From an uncultured Candidatus Melainabacteria bacterium (GTDB lineage Bacteria > Cyanobacteriota > Vampirovibrionia > Gastranaerophilales > Gastranaerophilaceae): a DNA stretch of 64,000 nt. The stretch is from assembly GCA_949741915.1 (NCBI GenBank), contig CATJOM010000080.1, forward strand, positions 1 through 64,000, in the 5' to 3' direction. Positions 46,101-54,600 of this stretch are shown here, one piece after another. The translations under genes were made by a program, and so were the position numbers. The notes beneath the pieces were generated by a model, which did not search any database, had not been told where the DNA came from, and saw only the letters and a list, made by a program, of their open reading frames with translations. Numbering within the stretch: the stretch's first letter is position 1; every line of letters begins with the position of its first letter.

Positions 46101-46950
46101 CAAGGACAGGCTCGTTCTTTTTTATCAGGCAAAAGATTTCATTTGCTTTTTTCGTTTTTGCTGTGTCATTATTATTTTGTATTGGTTTTTCGCCAGTAAA
46201 ATTTTCAAAGTCAAATTCAAGGGCTCCAAGAAATCCTTTTCTTGTGCAACCATATTCATCATATGCAATAAAAAATTTTTTTATATCGTTTTTGATAAAT
46301 GTTAGATATTCAAACAAGGCTGGGGTTATTTCGTCACCGTCATCTAGAAAAACGTATTCGTATTTATTTTTTGTATTTTGATAAATATATTTAAATATGT
46401 CAGTTTGTCTTAAATAGTCAAAGGCGCGTAGATTCAGGGTTTTTAGCTTGTAGAGGTTTAGGGCATTTTTGATATCTGAATAAAAGGGGTCGGATAAAAT
46501 TTTTGCCCTTTCTTTGATTTCATCTTGTGTTAGTGCATTTAAGACGCAAAGTGAGTATCTTCTTAAAAGCTGGTGAAGGAGGTTTATTTTTGAATTGTAG
46601 CCTTTAAATTTAACTTCATCTATGGCTTTTCTAAAAATATATTGGCTAACTTCAAGGCCTGAGAGGTTTGGGGTTATTTTTGCATCGGTATCTTTTATTT
46701 TATTTTCAATTACAGGCCAATTATCAAGAATTTTATTGTAGATAAGCCCAAAGAAGGTATAAACATTAAAGTTTGTAATGGCATCAATTTTTAGAAGGTT
46801 TTTTGTTTTTTGAATAAAATCATCCTTTTTTTTAAAATTTTGCACGATTACAAGAATCTTATCAGCACTTATGCCTTTGTTTAGAAGACTTGCGTAAGAA
46901 TTTATAAGAATTTCTGTTTTGTCTGAATTAAGGTGATTTTTTATTAGCAT
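43111..46950 (-). CDS. Double-headed UvrD/AddAB-like helicase
   Basis: A 1279-residue protein with two UvrD-like modules. The C-terminal half (from about residue 645) is an active SF1A helicase: Walker A VAGAGKTT, motif II EDEAQDS, GDVNQAI (motif III/Q-like), TLHKSKGDEFDHVF (motif V) and YVGITRAKKKLYL (motif VI). The N-terminal ~630 residues resemble the same fold but are degenerate: motif I region NHLNSDKTEILI without a GKT loop, VFLDDGDEIT instead of DExx, and a V-like STAQ segment. This looks like an AddB-style dead helicase fused to an AddA-style motor. The downstream nuclease gene overlaps by 4 bp. Likely role: double-strand break resection. Confidence 0.8.
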   Translation of the reverse strand: MLIKNHLNSDKTEILINSYASLLNKGISADKILVIVQNFKKKDDFIQKTKNLLKIDAITNFNVYTFFGLIYNKILDNWPVIENKIKDTDAKITPNLSGLEVSQYIFRKAIDEVKFKGYNSKINLLHQLLRRYSLCVLNALTQDEIKERAKILSDPFYSDIKNALNLYKLKTLNLRAFDYLRQTDIFKYIYQNTKNKYEYVFLDDGDEITPALFEYLTFIKNDIKKFFIAYDEYGCTRKGFLGALEFDFENFTGEKPIQNNNDTAKTKKANEIFCLIKKNEPVLVENSELQTFIRQDEMIKKTVDKINILLSDPKNKLKPSDISIVTPNIDDYLKIQLKSIKVPIQYLSGSEKLSKNPVIHALLEILKLINNKNLKISPYILRGTLVKILNIDIDLALKITDNYESSDQSIFDALNTFSSTEEIDVFLTLIEDIQNQNLSEQLFALAYKYIKETPQNKDLIYKINQLLKQIRDFEEIFISQEKDSLHFKRELLLQLENTIISENPLYSANVDDDAIIVSTAQKLIDNSIFSKHAFLLDTTSSNWTKQDIGPLYNAWVFQKSWKKPSFELEDNINCALDKTARIIRKIYLLNSEKIYIYSSIYDFLGIENFKGINHFFKESHSNTNTEGDTQEPIKKEFKIIPRPDQAPVLEYKEGKMAVSAVAGAGKTTIMLALIIKLLSQNILPENIFVLTFMDSAARNFKERIKDNFPNLVELPHISTIHGLALRILRENNNHTKLNLDVDFEILDEIKRNIIIKDIISAFGIDLTKTDLYERAISAYKNQKHQSPDKLSPLFKRIFEAYKITLLSQNLIDYDDLLSLSLMLLRKDKGVREYYQNLMKYIIEDEAQDSSEIQQELIQMLSQGHKNLIRCGDVNQAITTTFSNADVKGFKKFINENTNIKMNYSNRSATGIIDLANSLIEYGKTVSKEAFLPIVTKPVPNKNIVDNKSAQTFIFNKEKEEKDFILSKINDIHKNAAQTNKNPSIAILLRSNRKVLEWSEFISENSTLKFSTNSDTLDLNPVYRTVLAILNFINTPLDNNTIKTTAKTLIGLGFYRQDIEVLEFLDRIQEPFILGNNEYFSIFWDLKYFLSMWNQPIYETAYKIGEFYFSKDEVHKANISLVSGIISKIYNTNKTFEDTINKLNTLANKPNRTGIKLIADSENKETGIQILTLHKSKGDEFDHVFIPELYTDNLSLDINDIKLKENAKFIESVKTEPKNEAELKKEILDENFRLAYVGITRAKKKLYLTSAKEYKIFNKIREKSPNQLFLLPKSSTKEAE

Positions 46951-46961
46951 TGCTGTTTTGA

Positions 46962-49022
46962 TTATAAAATATCCATAGGGTCGACATCTACTATCATTTT
47001 TATGTCGTTTGGAAGAATAATTTTTCTTAAGAAAGAAAGTATTGTATTGTGGCCTTTTTCATCCAGTTTATTTTTAATCAAGATGTTGAATCTGTATTCA
47101 CCGCGGATTTTTTCTAATACACAGGCTGCAGGCCCCATAACAATAAGTCTTTCCGTGAGTGAAAGTTTTTCTATCCATTCCTTAAGACGCATAGCTATTT
47201 CAAGGGCGGATTTTTCTGCTCTAAAATTGTTTTCTGCGCTTAAAATAATTCTTATTATTTTGGCAAATGGCGGATAATCAAAGGCTTCTCTTATTTCTAT
47301 TTCGTTTTCATAAAAGCTTTCATAATCTTGTTCACGCGCCTTATCGAGGAAGATATTGGAATTATTGTAAGTTTGGAATATTACCTTGCCTTCTTCTTTG
47401 CCTCTGCCACTTCTTCCTGCAACCTGGCAGAGAAGCGAAAAACCTCTTTCTGAACTTCTAAAATCGGGCAAATTAAAGCTTAAGTCCGCATTTATTACAC
47501 CGACAAGTGTAACGTTCGGGTTATCAAGGCCTTTTGCTATCATTTGTGTGCCAATTAAGATATCAATTTCGCCCTTAGAGAATGCTTCCAAGATTTCAAA
47601 ATGTTCATTCTTTTTGGTTAAATTATCGGAATCAAGCCTTTGAATGTTCATATCTTCAAAGATTTTTCCTGCAATCTCTTCCACTCTTTGTGTGCCAGTG
47701 CCAAAGTTTTCAAGTGTATCTTCCTTATCGCATTCTGGGCATCTTGTTAAGTGTTTTATCTCGTAATTGCAGTAGTGGCAGCGGTGAGAGTCTGAACTTG
47801 AATGATAAATTAATGGAATCGCGCATTTTGGGCATTCTATTATGGTTGAACATTCCATACATTGTGTGTAGCTTGAAAAGCCGCGTCTGTTTATTAAAAG
47901 AATTACCTGGTTTTTGTTTTTTACAGTATTTTTTATTTCATCAATCAGATATTTTGAAAATATGCCGTTGTTTCCAAGGCCTCTTTCAAGGCGCATATCA
48001 ACGATTTTGACCTTTGGCAGGCTTGCGTTATTGTATCTGTGCTTTAATTCAAAAAGAGAGTTTGAATTTTTAGCTTCATAATAATTTTTTATATCTGGTG
48101 TGGCGCTTCCAAGGATTACTTTTGCATTGTTTAATTCTGCAAGTTTTTTTGCAACTTCGACAGCTGAATACCTTGGGGCTGGCATGGTTTGTTTGTATGA
48201 TGGGTCATTTTCTTCATCTATTATGATAAGGCCAAGATTTTTTATTGGTGCAAAAACACTGGAGCGTGCGCCAAAGAGGATTTTTATTTCATCGTTTCTC
48301 AATTTTTGCCAAACTTTATACTTTTCTGCTTCTGATATTGAACTATGCCATATACCAACAGAAGATTTTCCGAAACGCTTTATTGTGCAACTTGTAAGCT
48401 GTGAAACAAGGGCTATTTCGGGGGCTAGAAAAAGTATGTTCTTACCTTTGTTTATGGTATCTTCAATTAGTTTAAAATAAATTTCTGTTTTGCCGGAGCC
48501 TGTAACGCCATACAATAGCGAGGTTTTAGCGCTTACTTTTTTTATTTCATCATAAACTTTTTGTTGTTCATCAGACAGCGTGTTTTGATTCTTTGATTTT
48601 CTGGTACTTAAAACTTTTAGTTCTTTGTTTGGTTTTCTATAATTTTTAAGATTTTTTTGGAAAAATTTTTCAGGAAGCGCTGTTTTTAAGACGGTCGGAA
48701 GGTCTGAAAAGTAATAATTTGCAACCCATTCAAGCATTTTTAGATATCCAAGGTCAAACATTGCTTCATTATCTAAAATTTCATCAATGTATTTTGCTTT
48801 TATTCCTTCTTCTAAGTAATTTGAAAAGCCAACAATGTAGGCTTTTAGTTTTCTGCCTTTTCCAAAGCCAAACGGTACAATAACGGGCTGACCTATTTTT
48901 ATAGTGCCTTTCATTGAATCAGGTATTAGGTATGAAAAAGTTTTTGTGCCAAGTACTTTTATATCAACAAGGCAGAGGGCGTATTTATAACTATTTTCCG
49001 AAATATCAGACATAGTAGACAT
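46962..49022 (-). CDS. priA: Primosomal protein N' (replication restart helicase)
   Basis: Reloads the replication machinery at stalled forks. The 686-residue protein has an N-terminal DNA-binding region, Walker A LYGVTGSGKTEIYF, motif II reading DEEND (usually DEEHD), and the eight-cysteine double zinc site around CMECSTIIECPKC...CHYCNYEIKHLTRCPEC, followed by GTQRVEE and IGTQMIAKGLDNPNVTLVG. AAGGA box before the start. It lies 11 bp upstream of the helicase gene, so the repair genes polA-priA-helicase-nuclease form one minus-strand block. Confidence 0.95.
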   Translation of the reverse strand: MSTMSDISENSYKYALCLVDIKVLGTKTFSYLIPDSMKGTIKIGQPVIVPFGFGKGRKLKAYIVGFSNYLEEGIKAKYIDEILDNEAMFDLGYLKMLEWVANYYFSDLPTVLKTALPEKFFQKNLKNYRKPNKELKVLSTRKSKNQNTLSDEQQKVYDEIKKVSAKTSLLYGVTGSGKTEIYFKLIEDTINKGKNILFLAPEIALVSQLTSCTIKRFGKSSVGIWHSSISEAEKYKVWQKLRNDEIKILFGARSSVFAPIKNLGLIIIDEENDPSYKQTMPAPRYSAVEVAKKLAELNNAKVILGSATPDIKNYYEAKNSNSLFELKHRYNNASLPKVKIVDMRLERGLGNNGIFSKYLIDEIKNTVKNKNQVILLINRRGFSSYTQCMECSTIIECPKCAIPLIYHSSSDSHRCHYCNYEIKHLTRCPECDKEDTLENFGTGTQRVEEIAGKIFEDMNIQRLDSDNLTKKNEHFEILEAFSKGEIDILIGTQMIAKGLDNPNVTLVGVINADLSFNLPDFRSSERGFSLLCQVAGRSGRGKEEGKVIFQTYNNSNIFLDKAREQDYESFYENEIEIREAFDYPPFAKIIRIILSAENNFRAEKSALEIAMRLKEWIEKLSLTERLIVMGPAACVLEKIRGEYRFNILIKNKLDEKGHNTILSFLRKIILPNDIKMIVDVDPMDIL

Positions 49023-49026
49023 ATTG

Positions 49027-49407
49027 TCATCCTTGTTTTTTCAGAATGTTTAATTTATTAACTTCAAGCTCGTTAAATATTGTTTTTTGTATGGCGGTTC
49101 CTGTTGTAAATAGGCTGTTTGCAGGAAGAATTTTTATGTTTGATGTAACAGGCGAGAGTGCTGTTACTGTCATAATGTAGTCTTTTGCACCAGTTCTAAA
49201 TAAGATGTAGCCACTTTTTGACTGGGTTTCCAGGATTTCATAATTTAAGGAATTTAGCACTGAGAGTGAAGTCAAATACATATTATCGGCAGAAACGCCA
49301 AAATTTTTCGTTGACTCTTCAAGGTATGAGGCAGAATATGACGGGCTCATTTGTGTGAACGCCAGTATTGAAAGGAATATAAGGATATTTTGTATTTTTT
49401 TTATCAT
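49027..49407 (-). CDS. Small exported protein, unknown function
   Basis: A 126-residue protein with a clear signal peptide (MIKKIQNILIFLSILAFTQMSPSYSA). The mature part is a compact alpha/beta domain of about 100 residues (LSVLNSLNYEILETQSKSGYILFRTG) with no cysteines. Family not recognised. It overlaps polA by 4 bp on the 5' side and abuts priA on the 3' side, so it is cotranscribed with replication genes, though an exported product argues against a direct role in them. Confidence 0.75.
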   Translation of the reverse strand: MIKKIQNILIFLSILAFTQMSPSYSASYLEESTKNFGVSADNMYLTSLSVLNSLNYEILETQSKSGYILFRTGAKDYIMTVTALSPVTSNIKILPANSLFTTGTAIQKTIFNELEVNKLNILKKQG

Positions 49408-52211
49408 TTGCTATCCTTCCAAGTTTTACCTATTTTAACGTCAGCAACTAATGGCACCCTAAGAGGCTGGTTGAGCTCCATTGCCTCTGTTACTGTTTTT
49501 TGAACATCATCAAGCGCATCATTTCTAACCTCAAGTACAAGTTCATCATGTACTTGAAGCAGCATTTTGGCAGGCAGATTTTTGTTTTTCAGAGCTTTGT
49601 ATAATTTTACCATTGCCATTTTGATTAAATCTGCAGCAGAGCCTTGAAGGGGTGCATTAATGGCTGCGCGTTCGGCAAACTCTCTTATTTTTGCATTTCT
49701 TGAGTTTAATTCTTCGCCGAGATATCTTTTCCTGCCGTATATAGTTTCAACATAGCCTGTTTCATGGGCCTGGATTAATGTATTTGTAATGTATGTATTG
49801 ATTTTCGGGTATTGTTTGAAGTATTTGTCTATAAAAATCTGTGCTTCCTGTGGTGTTATATTTATGGCAGAGGCAAGACCGTATCTTGTCTGTCCATATA
49901 CAAGCCCGAAGTTTACAGCTTTTGCCTTGCGCCTCATCTCTTTTGTGACGTTCTCCGGTGTTGTATCAAATATTTTTGAGGCAGTAAGTGTATGAATATC
50001 TATATTTTTTTTGAATGCTTCAATAAGGGCTTCATCTTCTGAAACATGGGCTAAAAGCCTTAATTCTATTTGTGAATAATCAGCTGCAAGGATAGAATAT
50101 TCATCATTTGTTGGCACAAAGGCCGCTCTTATTCTGTTTGAAAACTCTGTTCTGATTGGGATATTCTGTAAATTTGGATCAGAGCTTGAAAGTCTTCCTG
50201 TTGTTGTGACAATCTGGTTAAAGTGAGTATGCAGTCTATGATCCAGTCCAAGAAGTGTTGGGAGGTTATCAACATAGGTAGTTTTTAACTTCATTAGCGT
50301 TCTGTGTTCCAGAATATCTCTTGCTATTTTGTATTCAGCTGCTAAATCTTCAAGTATTTTTGCGTTTGTGGAATAGCCTGTTTTGTTTTTTTTGCCAGGC
50401 TTTATTTTTAGGGTATCAAAAAGCACTTCTCCCACTTGTTTTGGGGAATTTATATTAAAGATTGTGCCTGCTTCATCATATATGTCTTTTTCAAAACCTG
50501 AAATTTTTTGGTTAATTTCTTTTGATAATTTCTCAAGATAATTGCAATCAAGGCGCACCCCTGTTTTTTCCATATCTGATAAAACGAAGGTGAGGGGCAG
50601 CTCAATGTTATTTAGAATATTTTTTTCATTATCAGAAAGGATTTTTGAATAATATTGGTGTAATTTGTAAGCATATGCTGTTAATTCATTTTTATTATCT
50701 TTATTTGGAATTATTCCAAGATAATTTTGAATTTGGCTTACAAGGTCATGTTTTCTTGATGAATCTTTTACATAGCTTGAGAGTATAACATCATCAACTA
50801 TGCCTTTGATATCTATATTGGTTTCAAGGGCTTTTTTTATATCAAAGGTAATTTTTTTAATGTCAGGGTTTGAGAGAATTTTTTTAGCTGAATCTAAAGT
50901 GGTTTCTGTAGTTTTTGAGCCATTGGCAAAGAATACTGTAGTGTTTTCTATTAAAAATGCTGTAAGAGCATCTTTATTTATGCAATTTTTGAATTCTTCA
51001 AAGTCTGTTTTTGTAATATTCAAGGTTTTTACGGACTGTTTTGGTTCAGTTATTTCAAAGAGGCTGCCCTGAATCGGCCCATTTTGGAGAGTTTCAGCGG
51101 TTGGCTTGTCAGAATCATCTTTGAATTTAACAATAGTGCCAGTTTGGGCTTGCTGGTTTGTGATGTCAATGGCTTTACTTGTGAATGACTCGTTTTTGCT
51201 CTCGCCAACTTTATCTGTGCAATATTTGTTGCTGTGCTCGTGAACTTTGCCCTTGGATGTTATATTGTTTCCATTTAGGACTTCGTCCTTACAAAGGAAT
51301 GGTGTCAGAAGGTTATTAATATTTTTTACAAAGCTGAAGAATTGTACCTTGTTGAAAAATTCTATGACATTATTCTTTCTTTCGATTTCAAGGCAGGTGT
51401 TTTCAAAGTCAAAATCAATGTCTACATCTGTTTTAATTGTTGCAAGGAATTGTGAAAGATAGGCTATTTCTTTGTGTTCAATTAATTTTTCCTTGAGTGA
51501 TTTTTTTGTAATATTTTCAATATTTTTGTATATGTTTTCAAGTGTTTGGTATTCTTTCAAGAGACTTGAGGCGGTTTTTGGGCCTATGCCTTTAACGCCA
51601 GGAATATTATCTGACGTATCACCGCAAAGTGCCTTATAGTCTATTACTTGGTTTGGATAAATTTCCATTTTTTCATAGACTTTATTCCAGTCATAAGTAA
51701 TAATTTCACCTTTGCTTGGAATTAAAACTTTTGTATAGCCTTCTTTGTCTATTAATTGCAAGCTGTCTTTGTCACCCGTTAAAATATAGGTTTTATGTTT
51801 GAGTGCAATGGCTTTTTTTGAAATGGTGCCTATAATGTCGTCACCTTCAAATCTGTCCTTTGTGTAAATAGGTATGTTTAGGGCTTTTAGGCCTTCCATA
51901 ATAAGACCAAGCTGAGGTCTCATATTATCTGGCATAGATTCTCTGTTTGCTTTGTATCCTTCATATTTTTCAAGGCGAAATGTGTGTCTTGAAACATCAA
52001 ATGCTACCGCAATTGAATCAGGCTTAATGTTATCAAGCCCGTTATTTTGTCTTAAGAGGTCAAATATTGCCTTAAAAAAACCATAAACAGCCCAAGTTGG
52101 CGTATGTTCGGTTGTTTGCATATTGGTCCGCTCCAGCGCAAAATACATTCTGAATGCAAGCGCATGTCCATCAATCAATAAAAGCGTTTTCTGTTCTGTT
52201 GTACTTTCCAT
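49404..52211 (-). CDS. polA: DNA polymerase I, probably without proofreading
   Basis: A 935-residue Pol I. The N-terminal 5'-3' exonuclease domain (1-~290) has LIDGHALAFR, GDKDSLQL and GVKGIGPKTA. The C-terminal polymerase domain has DYSQIELR (motif A), RRKAKAVNFGLVYGQTRYGLA (motif B, Phe retained) and LLQVHDELVLEV (motif C). The middle 3'-5' exonuclease-like region (~390-520) lacks the acidic DxE and NxxYD motifs, so proofreading is probably absent, as in Taq-type enzymes. A ~90-residue low-complexity insert links the first two domains. AAGGA box before ATG. Confidence 0.95.
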   Translation of the reverse strand: MESTTEQKTLLLIDGHALAFRMYFALERTNMQTTEHTPTWAVYGFFKAIFDLLRQNNGLDNIKPDSIAVAFDVSRHTFRLEKYEGYKANRESMPDNMRPQLGLIMEGLKALNIPIYTKDRFEGDDIIGTISKKAIALKHKTYILTGDKDSLQLIDKEGYTKVLIPSKGEIITYDWNKVYEKMEIYPNQVIDYKALCGDTSDNIPGVKGIGPKTASSLLKEYQTLENIYKNIENITKKSLKEKLIEHKEIAYLSQFLATIKTDVDIDFDFENTCLEIERKNNVIEFFNKVQFFSFVKNINNLLTPFLCKDEVLNGNNITSKGKVHEHSNKYCTDKVGESKNESFTSKAIDITNQQAQTGTIVKFKDDSDKPTAETLQNGPIQGSLFEITEPKQSVKTLNITKTDFEEFKNCINKDALTAFLIENTTVFFANGSKTTETTLDSAKKILSNPDIKKITFDIKKALETNIDIKGIVDDVILSSYVKDSSRKHDLVSQIQNYLGIIPNKDNKNELTAYAYKLHQYYSKILSDNEKNILNNIELPLTFVLSDMEKTGVRLDCNYLEKLSKEINQKISGFEKDIYDEAGTIFNINSPKQVGEVLFDTLKIKPGKKNKTGYSTNAKILEDLAAEYKIARDILEHRTLMKLKTTYVDNLPTLLGLDHRLHTHFNQIVTTTGRLSSSDPNLQNIPIRTEFSNRIRAAFVPTNDEYSILAADYSQIELRLLAHVSEDEALIEAFKKNIDIHTLTASKIFDTTPENVTKEMRRKAKAVNFGLVYGQTRYGLASAINITPQEAQIFIDKYFKQYPKINTYITNTLIQAHETGYVETIYGRKRYLGEELNSRNAKIREFAERAAINAPLQGSAADLIKMAMVKLYKALKNKNLPAKMLLQVHDELVLEVRNDALDDVQKTVTEAMELNQPLRVPLVADVKIGKTWKDSK

Positions 52212-52268
52212 TTTATATCCTTCTTGCGCTCAGAGCTTAATTTTATTCTACATCAAACATTTATATCT

Positions 52269-53192
52269 TTAAAATTCGCTTTTTTTAATTAACCGTACAG
52301 AATTTAGGATTGTGACAATAGGTTCATTGCCTTCTGACTCAATGTCTTCTGTGTCTTTTGTTTCATGTATTTTATCAGTATCATAAGGCAAGTTTGCCAT
52401 ATCTTTAGAGCCTTCCGGTGGTTCTTCTGATTCGTTATTGCATTCTACTTTATATATTTTTATATATTTAACAAGACCTATGGTTTTTTCAGTATCTTTT
52501 GAAAGATCAAAAGTAGAAGCAGCCTCATTAATACAATAAGCTTCATAGCTTGTTGTGCCATTTGTAACTGTGACTTTTGTTTTTTTGTTGTCTGTTTTTG
52601 TACTTATATCAGCCCAGTTGATTTTGCCATCATAATCTTCCAGACCTGCAAAGATTAGATAATTGTTATCATAGTTTATTTTGATATCATTACCAGTTTT
52701 ATCTGTGATGATGTTGTTGCTTTTAAATGTGTATGAGTTTGTATCATATGCATAAAGTGGCATTTGCCATTCTTCAGCTATTGCGTATGATGTTTGGAGT
52801 ATTTTTGTTATACCAAGGCCAAAAAACCTTAGAAATAAAACTGGCGTGTATGTCTCGGTTGTTATTTTGATTTTGGGATTTGTATCTACGTTTTTTAATT
52901 CAATATTGGTTATTTTAAAGCTATTATAGCCGGTTAATTTTTTATTTGAGTAAAGATTTTGGATTCTTTCTTTTATATTATCGAGTGCAATTGGGTTTCT
53001 TTGTGCGGTAGGTATGGATTTAATGTATGATGCCATATAGAGAGCTGTTGTTTCTGTTGTTTTTTGGGTTTTGTATCTAGTTAGAATAATATATCCGGCA
53101 TCGATTGCACAGATTGAGAAAAAAATTAGTGCAAGTGCGAAAATGATTATTGTTGTTGAGATATTACCTCTGTGCTTTGTTGATTTGAGCAT
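52269..53192 (-). CDS. TadG/TadE-like pseudopilin-type membrane protein
   Basis: A 307-residue protein with a short basic N-terminus then a long hydrophobic helix (IIIFALALIFFSICAIDAGYIIL), the layout of Tad-pilus TadE/TadG minor pseudopilins, followed by a periplasmic domain rich in Thr/Asn/Lys. It lies directly after a second such protein (start/stop overlap). No other tad genes are adjacent, so the pair may belong to an unlinked pilus or have taken another envelope role. Confidence 0.6.
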   Translation of the reverse strand: MLKSTKHRGNISTTIIIFALALIFFSICAIDAGYIILTRYKTQKTTETTALYMASYIKSIPTAQRNPIALDNIKERIQNLYSNKKLTGYNSFKITNIELKNVDTNPKIKITTETYTPVLFLRFFGLGITKILQTSYAIAEEWQMPLYAYDTNSYTFKSNNIITDKTGNDIKINYDNNYLIFAGLEDYDGKINWADISTKTDNKKTKVTVTNGTTSYEAYCINEAASTFDLSKDTEKTIGLVKYIKIYKVECNNESEEPPEGSKDMANLPYDTDKIHETKDTEDIESEGNEPIVTILNSVRLIKKSEF

Positions 53193-53857
53193 CAGATATT
53201 GGCCTCCGGTATTTCAATATCAAAAGTTTCAGAGTTTTTATCTTCTGGTAGACTTTCATCTGTGTTATTTTCTGTCGAATCATTGCTGTCTTTTGGTTTT
53301 GCAATTTCGATTATGTTTTCTGTGAAGAAAGCATCTGGTATATCAAATGAGTTTCTTCTTAATACAGCGCTGTTTATGGGGATTATTGTTGAAAAATTAT
53401 ATGCACCTAGTGTGAAATCTTTAAATATATTAAGAAGTGTAAAGGTTGAAGTGTATTTATATGTACCTATTAAAAAATCTAAATCACCAGTTTCAACAAG
53501 CTTAATATCAAGAGTATCAGAATAGGGTGCAAGCCTTTGGTTTAAAAGGATTTTAGCATATTCCTTAGCGTCATTAATGGATTCTTCTTTTGTTGTGTTT
53601 ATTTTATCAGTTAGAGCCGTCAGGCTGATTGCCTCATAAAGGGCGGAGTTAAATTTGTAGTTTGTGTAGACAACTATAGCAATCTCAATAATGATTCCGA
53701 TGAGGATTATTACAAAGGGCGCAAGCAGACTGAGCTCCATAATGTGTTGTGCTTTTTTTGTATGGATGCATTGGTTTTGCGTGTCGTTCAATTGCATAGG
53801 CGGTGCGCTGTGTCTGCAGGCTTTTTTAAATATAGAATTATGAATTCGCTTAAACAT
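53192..53857 (-). CDS. TadE-like pseudopilin-type membrane protein
   Basis: A 221-residue protein. After ~38 polar residues comes AQHIMELSLLAPFVIILIGIIIEIAIVVYTNY, the Glu-then-Leu-rich hydrophobic helix of TadE proteins. The C-terminal half is an exported domain ending in an acidic tail. Its stop codon overlaps the start of the downstream TadG-like gene, indicating translational coupling. The true start may be internal, near the helix. Confidence 0.6.
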   Translation of the reverse strand: MFKRIHNSIFKKACRHSAPPMQLNDTQNQCIHTKKAQHIMELSLLAPFVIILIGIIIEIAIVVYTNYKFNSALYEAISLTALTDKINTTKEESINDAKEYAKILLNQRLAPYSDTLDIKLVETGDLDFLIGTYKYTSTFTLLNIFKDFTLGAYNFSTIIPINSAVLRRNSFDIPDAFFTENIIEIAKPKDSNDSTENNTDESLPEDKNSETFDIEIPEANI

Positions 53858-53889
53858 TTAAGCCCTTCTTTTGCCTTAATAAGAATAAT

Positions 53890-54600
53890 TTATTTTGAAG
53901 ATTTGGAATTTTTGTCTCTGTTGGCTTCGCCGAAAGAGAATGTCAAATCCTTGTATGCAAAGTTAATAGGTAATGTGTTAGGGTCTTTTAAGAAGATATA
54001 GAAAAAGTTTGAGCTGTTTGTTTTAACGACACTTGCCGATGTAATTGTATGGTTTGAGATTCCATTTGCAATTGAGCCTATTTGATTTGAAACGGCAGTA
54101 GTTGAAGAGCTTTTTGAGGCAGCTGTATTATTCATTGAATTTACATTGTGATAAGCATTCTGAATGTCGGCAAATGCACCAAGCGTCGGGGCAATATTTG
54201 AAAGACCGTTGTATGTACCTGTTTCATAGCTTTGATAAGCGTTAATGTAAGCTGATGGCGGTATTGCAGAAAGAGTTTCGTTGCCTGCCTTCATTATGAA
54301 ATCTTTTAGATAGAACACATAGTCAGCAACTGATGAATTATTTTTGATATTTACATAAACAACAAGAGCATCAGGAAGGGGGGTTTTTGCAACCCCCAGC
54401 TTCATCTGAATATTCTCTGTGTTTGATGTTTTTGTGTAAGTTGAAAATGTAAACAGTTCGCTTGTCTGTACGGTTTGCGTATTTTTTACATCATAATCAT
54501 CACTAATATATGACAGGCTTGTGCAGCCGGATAAAATACAAAGCGTGCCGCATAGAATAATTCCTAAGAATAGGTTTTTAATTGCACTGTTTTTTTTCAT
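53890..54600 (-). CDS. Lipoprotein of unknown function
   Basis: A 236-residue protein with a lipoprotein signal ending ILSGC (Cys ~26) and an Ala/Ser/Asn-rich mature part with a short FTFSTYTKT segment. No known domain recognised. Its 5' end overlaps the 3' end of pnp by 23 bp. It precedes the TadE-like genes, so an envelope-assembly role is possible. Confidence 0.7.
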   Translation of the reverse strand: MKKNSAIKNLFLGIILCGTLCILSGCTSLSYISDDYDVKNTQTVQTSELFTFSTYTKTSNTENIQMKLGVAKTPLPDALVVYVNIKNNSSVADYVFYLKDFIMKAGNETLSAIPPSAYINAYQSYETGTYNGLSNIAPTLGAFADIQNAYHNVNSMNNTAASKSSSTTAVSNQIGSIANGISNHTITSASVVKTNSSNFFYIFLKDPNTLPINFAYKDLTFSFGEANRDKNSKSSK

